DNA from: Lachnospiraceae bacterium
Lineage (GTDB): Bacteria > Bacillota_A > Clostridia > Lachnospirales > Lachnospiraceae
Assembly: GCA_021770615.1 (NCBI GenBank)
Contig: JAETQR010000070.1
Span: 1 to 14,503, forward strand
DNA length: 14,503 bases
Direction of reading: 5' to 3'
The position numbers and the translations under genes were made by a program. Positions 1 to 6,028 of the stretch are shown one piece after another. Under the pieces are notes generated by a model. That model was not told where the DNA came from, did not search any database, and worked only from the letters and a program-made list of their open reading frames with translations. The stretch's first letter is position 1. Each line of letters starts with the position of its first letter.

Positions 1-390
1 TTGTTCTCCGCATTCTCCGGATCCTGTACGACGGTCATCGTCCCGGCGTTCTTGCCCCTGGATGTATACTTTGTCCACACCGTTCCCGGCGCATAGCTCT
101 CGAAGTCCTCGATCATGGTCGACTTTCTCGGGTCAGGTGTCGCCGTCGGCGCCGGCGTCTTGTCGCTCTCAAATTTGGTGACTTTCAGTTTCACCTTTGC
201 CTTTTTGCCGCTTCCGTCCATGGCTGTCGCTGTGATCGTAGCAGTCCCTTCCTTTTTCGTGGAGACTTTGCAGCTTGTACCCACTTTGCTCGCTTCCGGG
301 ATGACTGCCACGGAACCCTTGCTGGAGGTCCAGCGGTACTTCCGGTAAGTGGCTTTTTTCGGGGATGTCGATGTCTTAAGAGTTATAACC
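1..390 (-). pseudogene. 5'-truncated fragment of an Ig-like (BIG_2 type) surface or carbohydrate-binding protein, running off the left edge
   Basis: Reading the minus strand from about 390 to 1 gives an open frame that looks like the second half of a bacterial Ig-like domain: VITLKTSTSPKKATYRKYRW, then WTSSKGSVAVIPEAS, then KEGTATITATAMDGSGKKAK. A Thr/Pro linker (TPAPTATPDP) follows, then the start of another domain (DFESYAPGTVW...VVQDPENAEN) of the kind seen in LamG/carbohydrate-binding modules. The frame stays open upstream to a TAG near 518 but has no ATG, GTG or TTG, no signal peptide and no ribosome site. Recognisable sequence stops at about 388, where GC-rich DNA gives way to AT-rich DNA. 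I infer a fragment of a secreted, multi-domain protein cut by a rearrangement. The rest, including the C-terminus, lies left of the window. Domain type is moderately sure; the exact protein is unknown. Confidence 0.55.
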
Positions 391-660
391 CTTTGAAATG
401 ATTTTTTTTTACATCTTAAAAAAAATAGTTATTTACATTTCCCGGTAAATATGTTATTCTGTTTTTGCAGACGGAAAATAGGATAATAAAAGTTCTTTTC
501 TTAAATTTTCTTGAATTCTAAATACAACTATGATAGTATATGTACATAAACTAAAAAGTGTGTTTCATAATTCCTCTGCAATCACAAAAATTTTGAATAA
601 GATGCAGTGGAATGTGATATTTTTTATTTTGCATTTCCTGTATGAGAAGGAGGAGATGCG
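391..660. other. AT-rich intergenic region without a gene
   Basis: This stretch has long A and T runs and no convincing coding frame. A possible weak promoter for the downstream gene is TTGAAT at 511-516 with TAGTAT at 534-539 (17-base spacer). At its end is the ribosome site AAGGAGGAG (647-655) of the following gene. The left border coincides with the sharp composition change where the Ig-like fragment stops. Confidence 0.5.
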
Positions 661-1554
661 TTGGAAAAAGCAGCAGGGATACGGAACTATCGGAGGCGCA
701 TGGAAGAGGTTAAGAAGTTGAACCTGACCAGTGACCTGCTTTCTTCTGTGACCTTTGAAGATATCGTTGCTCTTCAGGATGTACTCCGTATCTTGACAGG
801 AGTCAGAGACCTGAAAGTACTCCGGGCGGAGCCGCAGAGGAGTTATCGGAATTTATACGGACGTAGTTCTGTATTGGATGTATGGGCAGAAGATTCACAG
901 AATGTGCATTATAATATGGAGATTCAGATTGCTGAGAATGAAGATCATCTGAAACGTTCCCGTTTTATTCAGAGCCGGATCGACAGTCGGAGCCTGGGAA
1001 CCGGAATGAGCTATGATGACCTGCCGGACTTGTATCTAATCTTCGTCACAGCCAAAGATTTCCTGCATGTGAAGACGGGCATTACTAGGATTGTGCGTAT
1101 GATAAAAGGGACGAGCCGTCAGGCTGAGAATGGTGTTCATGAGATTTATGCGAATCTTGAATATCCAGCAGAAGATGAGGAGATAACAAGACTGCTGCAG
1201 TTTATAAAAGACACGAATAATCCGGAGATTCCCAGGGATGGATTCAGGAATCTGTCAAAGAGGGTAGCATATTTGAAGAATGAGGCAGGAGGTGCAAAGA
1301 GTATGTGCGAATTATTAGAGAGAGAAAGACGTGAGGGGAGAGAGGAAGGTTTGCGTGAAGGCCGTCGGGAGGGTCAGAAATTAGGAGATTTACTTCGTCT
1401 GATCAACCAGACGATAAAAAAACGTAACCGGGGAATGACGGTAGAAGATATAGCAGACGCACTCGAGGAGGAAGAGGTGATGATCGAAAGGATCCTATTG
1501 GCTGCAGCAGAGGCCGGATCGGATGAGCCGCAGGAGATTTATGAGTGCCTTTGA
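661..1554 (+). CDS. Rpn/PD-(D/E)XK nuclease family transposase-like protein
   Basis: A 297-residue protein of the Rpn/PD-(D/E)XK 'transposase' family, proteins with a restriction-endonuclease-like fold; characterised Rpn members are DNA endonucleases that promote RecA-independent recombination. Visible here are a hydrophobic Asp (S-V-L-D73-V-W-A) followed by N-M-E87-I-Q89, matching the D...ExQ catalytic core, and a highly charged tail around residues 213-230 made of repeated REGREEG/REGRREG units, typical of the family in Clostridia. The C-terminus (MTVEDIADALEEEEVMIERIL) is a helical segment like those predicting the next residue set in homologues. The start is TTG at 661, 5 bases after AAGGAGGAG; an ATG at 656 is in another frame and soon hits a stop. 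It stands alone, with no terminal repeats seen, so there is no sign that it is a mobile unit itself. Family call is confident; activity is inferred. Confidence 0.8.
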   Translation: MEKAAGIRNYRRRMEEVKKLNLTSDLLSSVTFEDIVALQDVLRILTGVRDLKVLRAEPQRSYRNLYGRSSVLDVWAEDSQNVHYNMEIQIAENEDHLKRSRFIQSRIDSRSLGTGMSYDDLPDLYLIFVTAKDFLHVKTGITRIVRMIKGTSRQAENGVHEIYANLEYPAEDEEITRLLQFIKDTNNPEIPRDGFRNLSKRVAYLKNEAGGAKSMCELLERERREGREEGLREGRREGQKLGDLLRLINQTIKKRNRGMTVEDIADALEEEEVMIERILLAAAEAGSDEPQEIYECL

Positions 1555-1599
1555 TGTAGATATCTGAATGTGGTTTGGTAAAATCTATCCTGGAAATTA

Positions 1600-1628
1600 T
1601 TGACGTATCATACCAAATATTATAAAAT
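1600..1628 (+). promoter_or_regulatory. Sigma-A type promoter of rmlA
   Basis: TTGACG (1600-1605) and TAAAAT (1623-1628) are separated by 17 bases; an overlapping TATAAA starts at 1621. Transcription would begin near 1635, leaving a leader of about 40 bases before the rmlA start. An inverted pair TTTGGTA (1574-1580) / TACCAAA (1611-1617) flanks the -35 box and could be an operator, but that is speculative. Confidence 0.6.
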
Positions 1629-1673
1629 ATAAGAAATTCTGTATGTATTAGTAAAGATTAGGAGATATATGGT

Positions 1674-2552
1674 ATGAAAGGTATTATTTTAGCCGGGGGA
1701 TCCGGAACACGGTTATATCCGTTGACCATGGTTACGTCCAAGCAGCTTCTGCCTGTATATGATAAGCCGATGATCTACTATCCTTTGTCGACGTTGATGT
1801 TGGCGGGTATAAGAGAGATCCTTATTATATCCACACCGGTGGATTTGCCAAATTTTGAGCGTTTGCTGGGAGATGGCTCCAAGCTTGGCGTTCATCTTGA
1901 GTACAAAGTCCAGCCAAGCCCGGACGGACTGGCACAGGCATTTTTGATCGGAGAGGAATTCATTGCAGGTGATTCTTGTGCTATGGTGCTTGGAGACAAT
2001 ATTTTTTATGGGAGTGGCTTGGGAAATCATCTCAGGCGGGCAGCCGGAAGAAAAGATGGAGCAACCGTATTTGGATATTATGTAGATGATCCGGAGCGTT
2101 TTGGAATTGTAGAATTTGATAAAAATGGAAAGGCTGTTTCGATTGAGGAGAAACCTAAAAACCCAAAATCGAATTATTGTGTTACAGGTTTATATTTTTA
2201 CGATAATCGTGTGGTAGAAATGGCGAAAAAAGTGAAGCCGTCTGCCCGGGGAGAACTTGAGATCACAGATTTGAACCGAATGTATCTGGAAGAGGGGACT
2301 CTTAATGTAGTGACGCTCGGACGTGGTTACGCATGGCTTGATACAGGTACGATGGATGCGTTGGCAGACGCCAGCGAATTTGTCAGGGTGATTGAGAGCA
2401 GACAGGGAATTATGCTTTCGGCGGTTGAGGAGATTGCATATAGAAACGGATGGATTGATAAGGACAGACTGATCGAGGCAGCACAAATGTATGGAAAATC
2501 AAGTTATGGCAAGCATCTTATGCAGGTGGCAAATGATAAAATTCTTTATTAA
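1674..2552 (+). CDS. rmlA: Glucose-1-phosphate thymidylyltransferase
   Basis: A full-length 292-residue RmlA/RfbA, which joins dTTP and glucose-1-phosphate into dTDP-glucose and pyrophosphate, the first committed step toward dTDP-L-rhamnose and related sugars for surface glycans. The nucleotide-binding signature [11 protein letters not shown] is at residues 8-18, the metal-binding aspartate in VLGDNIFYG is D108, the EEKP motif is at 158-161, GELEITDLN begins at 193, and the late WLDTGT holds D223. The length is normal for the family. ATG 1674 follows AGGAG at 1660-1664. The gene has its own promoter and terminator and is not accompanied by rmlB, rmlC or rmlD in this window, so the rest of the pathway must be encoded elsewhere. 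Identification is very secure. Confidence 0.96.
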   Translation: MKGIILAGGSGTRLYPLTMVTSKQLLPVYDKPMIYYPLSTLMLAGIREILIISTPVDLPNFERLLGDGSKLGVHLEYKVQPSPDGLAQAFLIGEEFIAGDSCAMVLGDNIFYGSGLGNHLRRAAGRKDGATVFGYYVDDPERFGIVEFDKNGKAVSIEEKPKNPKSNYCVTGLYFYDNRVVEMAKKVKPSARGELEITDLNRMYLEEGTLNVVTLGRGYAWLDTGTMDALADASEFVRVIESRQGIMLSAVEEIAYRNGWIDKDRLIEAAQMYGKSSYGKHLMQVANDKILY

Positions 2553-2588
2553 TTTTAAAAATGCACCTGCGGATGAAAGGAAAAGCAG

Positions 2589-2617
2589 GGTATGACAATT
2601 TTTGTCATACCTTTTTT
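2589..2617 (+). terminator. Rho-independent terminator after rmlA
   Basis: A 10-bp perfect stem, GGTATGACAA (2589-2598) with TTGTCATACC (2602-2611), closes a three-base loop and is followed by six T. It lies 37 bases past the rmlA stop and isolates rmlA from the next gene. Confidence 0.85.
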
Positions 2618-2666
2618 AAAGATAGCGAGTGGAAAAGATTTACCATAATTTATCTGGTTCCGCTTG

Positions 2667-2718
2667 TATAATCACCTGAATTCAGGCAAGAATAATAATA
2701 AAACTTGAATTGAGGTGA
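2667..2718 (+). promoter_or_regulatory. Candidate promoter with paired palindromes covering the leader and ribosome site of the M23 gene
   Basis: A TATAAT (2667-2672) has no good -35 box at normal distance. Immediately downstream is a perfect 12-bp palindrome, CCTGAATTCAGG (2675-2686), and 29 bases further a near copy, CTTGAATTGAGG (2704-2715). The wider units TCACCTGAATTCAGG (2672-2686) and CTTGAATTGAGGTGA (2704-2718) are inverted to each other: 13 Watson-Crick pairs, one G-U and one mismatch around a 17-base loop. The second unit contains the ribosome site GAGGTGA. This could be a two-site operator for a dimeric regulator or, if transcription starts upstream, an RNA hairpin hiding the ribosome site. 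Confidence 0.5.
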
Positions 2719-2723
2719 TTAAA

Positions 2724-3440
2724 ATGTTTTATAAAGAAAAAGGGTTTTATATATCGTTGATCTGTGGAATCATTTGTCTTGTGGCTTTTGGAGCTATTTG
2801 TATGAATGTGTTTTCGGATGATGGAAGCGATCAAGGGAATGTTCCGATCGCAGAGCAGACACAAGCACCTGCTGTTACAGTGGCACCGGCAGCTACTTTG
2901 GAGCCCCGGACGGAAGAGGCGACGACAGACAATGTTAAATCGGAGGTAAAGGAGAAAAAGACACCAGCGCCTACACCAAAAGCAAAGACAACGATGAAGA
3001 GGACAAGTGTGGAGGACAGGCTTCATTTTGACCAGGAAACAGGTTTACTCTGGCCTGTAGAGGGAGATATTCTGATTGAATACAGTGCCGATAAGGTGGT
3101 GTTTTTCCCCACACTCTCACAGTTTAAAACGAACCCGGCGCTGATCATCGGGAGTGAAGTTGGCGAGGATGTGAAAGCCAGCGCAAATGGGGTTGTTAAG
3201 GGTATTGAAAAAAATGATGAAACAGGTACAACAGTTACGATAGCCATTGGAGATGACTTTAGAATTGTATATGGTCAGCTAAAGGATGTTTCAGTGTCCA
3301 AGGGGGATGAAGTAAGCGAGGGGCAGGTGATCGGAAAAATTGCTAAGCCCACGAAATATTATTCCGTGGAGGGCGCAAACTTGTATTATCAGGTAAAGCA
3401 GAAGGGTGAGACCGTGAATCCTCTCTTGCTTTTGCGATAA
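2724..3440 (+). CDS. Membrane-anchored, catalytically degenerate M23 (LytM) protein, SpoIIQ-like
   Basis: A 238-residue protein with one N-terminal membrane segment (about residues 8-29), a long Thr/Pro/Ala/Glu/Lys-rich extracellular linker (about 31-105) and a C-terminal M23/LytM-fold domain (about 105-238). The stretch YSADKVVFFPTLSQFKTNPA strongly resembles SpoIIQ, the forespore protein that forms a channel with SpoIIIAH during engulfment. The zinc ligands expected of an active M23 peptidase are absent: the HxxxD site reads NPALIIG, the HxH site reads NLYYQV and the preceding His region reads IVYGQL. It is therefore probably structural rather than hydrolytic. ATG 2724 is preferred over the in-frame GTG at 2715, because GAGGTGAT then sits at correct spacing. 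A sporulation role is inferred from family resemblance; no forespore sigma-factor promoter could be confirmed. Confidence 0.8.
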   Translation: MFYKEKGFYISLICGIICLVAFGAICMNVFSDDGSDQGNVPIAEQTQAPAVTVAPAATLEPRTEEATTDNVKSEVKEKKTPAPTPKAKTTMKRTSVEDRLHFDQETGLLWPVEGDILIEYSADKVVFFPTLSQFKTNPALIIGSEVGEDVKASANGVVKGIEKNDETGTTVTIAIGDDFRIVYGQLKDVSVSKGDEVSEGQVIGKIAKPTKYYSVEGANLYYQVKQKGETVNPLLLLR

Positions 3441-3472
3441 TGGCACATGAGACAAAAATATTGTCAAAACGA

Positions 3473-3502
3473 GGCTATAGAAATAGAAAGATTTCTATAG
3501 CC
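3473..3502. terminator. Perfect 12-bp hairpin between the M23 gene and the recombinase
   Basis: GGCTATAGAAAT (3473-3484) and ATTTCTATAGCC (3491-3502) pair perfectly around the loop AGAAAG. Only short T runs follow on either strand (GCTTTAC on plus, TCGTTTTG on minus), so it is a weak terminator at best. It ends 9 bases before the recombinase ribosome site, so it could instead modulate that gene or be a protein-binding site. A smaller pair GACAA/TTGTC lies just upstream at 3451-3465. Confidence 0.45.
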
Positions 3503-3524
3503 GCTTTACATAGGAGGAAAAGTT

Positions 3525-4559
3525 ATGCAGATTTATGAAGACGGGAATGTGATCTATGGTGCATTTGGTCAATATACAGAGGGGAAAGAACATAAAGAAA
3601 CGGAAAAGAAATGTACATTAGGGGAATTGGCAGAGGATTGGAATACAAATGTAAATTATGTGAGGAATACGAGGACAACATGGACGTTTACGGCGAATAT
3701 CCAGAAACATATTTTTTCTTTTTTTAAGAAAGATTTCAGGCTGGAGGATATGACACCAAAGAAAATTATGGAGTATATGGCTTTTTTGAAAAGAGAAAAA
3801 CATTTTAGCCATAATACGATAAACAAACACCGGACGCATCTTATGACCTTGTTTGAATATGCGGTCGCAAATGATGAGGTATATGGCCTGCTGATCAATC
3901 CGGTCAGAAAAGTAAAACCACTTCGTTTTCAACAGTATATCCACCATATTTATCAGCCGGAGGAAGCGCGTGAGATACTTAATGAACTGAAAGAAGGAGA
4001 TAATCATGGATTAGAGGTGGCAGTAAGCCTGGCGTTATATTGTGGGCTTCGCAGAGAAGAAGTATGTGCGCTTCACTGGAATAATGTCGATCTGCACAGA
4101 CGCATTATCACTGTTTGTGAAGTCCGGACGACAGCAGGTAAAGAAATCGTGGATATGAAGCACACGAAAAATAATACGGTGCGTCAGGTGGGGATTCCGG
4201 ATGCATTATATGATACTTTGTGCAGAGTAAGGAACTGTCAGAAAAAAGAGCAGAAAGAACTTGGTGCCAAATATCAGAATCTGGGTTTTGTCCTCTGTGA
4301 GAAAGATGGTACACCATGGCATCCGAATAATGTGACAAAACGGTGGGCACGTTTTGTCGATTCGATTGGATTTCGCTATATTCGTTATCATGATCTCCGA
4401 CATACGAATCTTAGTCTTCTTATGACAAAAATGAGTGCGATCGATGTAGCCAAGCTGGGAGGCCATAAAAAAGTTTCTACGACTACAAATATTTATGGAC
4501 ATAGTTTCAATAATGCTGTAGAAAGAGGAGTGAAGACAATCAATGAACTGCTCAAATGA
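3525..4559 (+). CDS. Tyrosine-type site-specific recombinase (integrase family)
   Basis: A 344-residue phage-integrase-family recombinase that cuts and rejoins DNA through a covalent phosphotyrosine. An N-terminal SAM-like core-binding domain occupies about residues 30-130. The catalytic set is complete: R176 in YCGLRREEV, K215 in the KHTKNN beta hairpin, H289 and R292 in YHDLRHT, H314 in LGGHKK, and the nucleophile Y324 in NIYGHS. The start is ATG 3525 behind AGGAGG (3512-3517). It is alone: no excisionase, relaxase, phage genes or obvious att repeats are near, so it is either an orphan left by an element or a dedicated recombinase such as a phase-variation invertase. Its TGA (4557-4559) directly touches the stop codon of the converging sugar transferase gene, leaving no terminator between them. 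Family is certain; target is unknown. Confidence 0.92.
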   Translation: MQIYEDGNVIYGAFGQYTEGKEHKETEKKCTLGELAEDWNTNVNYVRNTRTTWTFTANIQKHIFSFFKKDFRLEDMTPKKIMEYMAFLKREKHFSHNTINKHRTHLMTLFEYAVANDEVYGLLINPVRKVKPLRFQQYIHHIYQPEEAREILNELKEGDNHGLEVAVSLALYCGLRREEVCALHWNNVDLHRRIITVCEVRTTAGKEIVDMKHTKNNTVRQVGIPDALYDTLCRVRNCQKKEQKELGAKYQNLGFVLCEKDGTPWHPNNVTKRWARFVDSIGFRYIRYHDLRHTNLSLLMTKMSAIDVAKLGGHKKVSTTTNIYGHSFNNAVERGVKTINELLK

Positions 4560-5972
4560 TCACGACCGGTCTGAGATTTTTTTCACTACCTGACGGATAT
4601 CTGAGGCATTTGTTTTTTTCTCAGCCGTTAATTGTTCTTCTCCGATCCCCTCTGTTGACTCCCGCTTAAAAAGAATCTTGATCGTCATGAGAATGAGCTT
4701 GATGTCTAACCAGAGGGAGTAGTTTTCGATATAAAACAAATCCAGTTTAAGTTTGTCGTGGGGAGTTGTGTTATATTTTCCATAAATCTGTGCAAAGCCG
4801 GTAAGACCGGCTTTTATTCTTGTCCGGTATTTAAATTCGGGCATGTTTTTTTCATAATGCTGTATGATCTCCGGTCGCTCGGGGCGTGGGCCCACAAAAG
4901 ACATATCTCCCTTTAAAATATTAAAAAGCTGGGGAAGTTCATCGATCCTTGTGGCACGGATGATCTTTCCGACAGGGGTGATTCTTGTATCATTGGCTGA
5001 GGCAAGTTTGGCAATCCCATCACTTTCGGCATTTTCTACCATGCTTCGGAATTTAATGATTTTAAATCTGCGCCCATTCCGGGTACATCTTTCCTGACAG
5101 TAAAATACATGGCCATGATCATAGAGTTTTATAACCACCGCTGTAAGAAACATGAATGGTAAAGCGAGGAATATCATTGGAATGGAAAGAAGGATATCCA
5201 GAGCCCGTTTCATAAAACGCTGGTCAAAACTGAGTGAGTATCCTTTCGTGAGAAGAAACGGGGTGTCAAAAATATGGATCCGGTCACTTCCCATCAAAAT
5301 GATATCAGAAATCTTGGGGATCGTATAGGCACGTATCCCATGGCCGTAACAGAACTTCAATACATCATTACGTTGTTCGGCAGCGAGATCTCCAATGATA
5401 ACGGCCTCGAAATCTTTCATTTTCTCTGCGATCGCGTCCATTCCCTCATTTACATTGATGGCATCGTGAATCGCATATTTGTCTCGTCGTTCTTCCACTT
5501 TATATACAAGATCAGTCATAGGACGGTCGCCATAGATCAGAAGGAGTTTCCAGGATTTAAAAATATGCCCGTACAGATGCCCGGCACCAAAGGTCCACAT
5601 CGTAGTGATCACAAAATCTCCGAATGTCATCACAATAGAGGGAACGATATTCACAAAGCGAAAGGCCAGCAGAGATGTGATGATATACATGAGCAGATTC
5701 GATATAAAAATCGACAGATATTGGGACAAGATAACTTCAATCCGCCGGAGCTGCCCAATCTTCATAGCGCCATACATACGGGTGAAAAAGATGAGAAAGC
5801 CGGCATACAGTGCGATGATCGCATAATTTCCTCTCCGGTAAAACGTGTAAATATACATTGTTTTTGAAAAATAGTGATACCAGAAAACAGAGAAGAGCGC
5901 AGTCATCAAAAGGATATTTATCAATGATAAAAAGAAGAGAATGGTCTTCTTATAAGGATCATAGTTTCTCAT
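4560..5972 (-). CDS. Exopolysaccharide polyprenyl-phosphate sugar-1-phosphate transferase
   Basis: A 470-residue membrane enzyme of the WbaP/WcaJ-like type, which transfers a sugar-1-phosphate from a nucleotide sugar to undecaprenyl phosphate and so starts repeat-unit assembly of an exopolysaccharide or capsule. Four N-terminal membrane segments (about residues 10-34, 48-68, 79-104, 109-130) precede a nucleotide-fold-like cytoplasmic domain (about 140-240). The catalytic bacterial sugar-transferase domain (about 253-440) carries a re-entrant hydrophobic stretch (258-284), YCQERCTRNG (291-300), KFRSM (307-311), DELPQLFNILKGDMS with the D344-E345 dyad, and GPRPE (361-365). ATG is preceded by GGAGG with 7 bases spacing. 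It is the second gene of an operon with the O-antigen-ligase-like gene, 56 bases upstream. The sugar specificity cannot be read from sequence. Confidence 0.92.
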   Translation of the reverse strand: MRNYDPYKKTILFFLSLINILLMTALFSVFWYHYFSKTMYIYTFYRRGNYAIIALYAGFLIFFTRMYGAMKIGQLRRIEVILSQYLSIFISNLLMYIITSLLAFRFVNIVPSIVMTFGDFVITTMWTFGAGHLYGHIFKSWKLLLIYGDRPMTDLVYKVEERRDKYAIHDAINVNEGMDAIAEKMKDFEAVIIGDLAAEQRNDVLKFCYGHGIRAYTIPKISDIILMGSDRIHIFDTPFLLTKGYSLSFDQRFMKRALDILLSIPMIFLALPFMFLTAVVIKLYDHGHVFYCQERCTRNGRRFKIIKFRSMVENAESDGIAKLASANDTRITPVGKIIRATRIDELPQLFNILKGDMSFVGPRPERPEIIQHYEKNMPEFKYRTRIKAGLTGFAQIYGKYNTTPHDKLKLDLFYIENYSLWLDIKLILMTIKILFKRESTEGIGEEQLTAEKKTNASDIRQVVKKISDRS

Positions 5973-6028
5973 GAGGATGCCTCCGGTGTCAATGTTTTGT
6001 TTTACAACATTTCAAAGGAAGGTTTTTT

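Noticed and set aside
115..348. Plus-strand 77-codon frame at the left edge
   Set aside because: The opposite strand reads as a convincing Ig-like domain; this frame is its shadow.
530..721. Short plus-strand frame upstream of the Rpn-like gene
   Set aside because: It has no ribosome site at 530 and overlaps the start of the Rpn-like gene in another frame; the AAGGAGGAG site fits TTG 661.
5274..5867. Open frame of 197 codons on the plus strand inside the sugar transferase gene
   Set aside because: It is antisense to a clear, conserved gene, lacks a ribosome site and family-like sequence, and is rich in His/Arg/Asn as typical of shadow frames.
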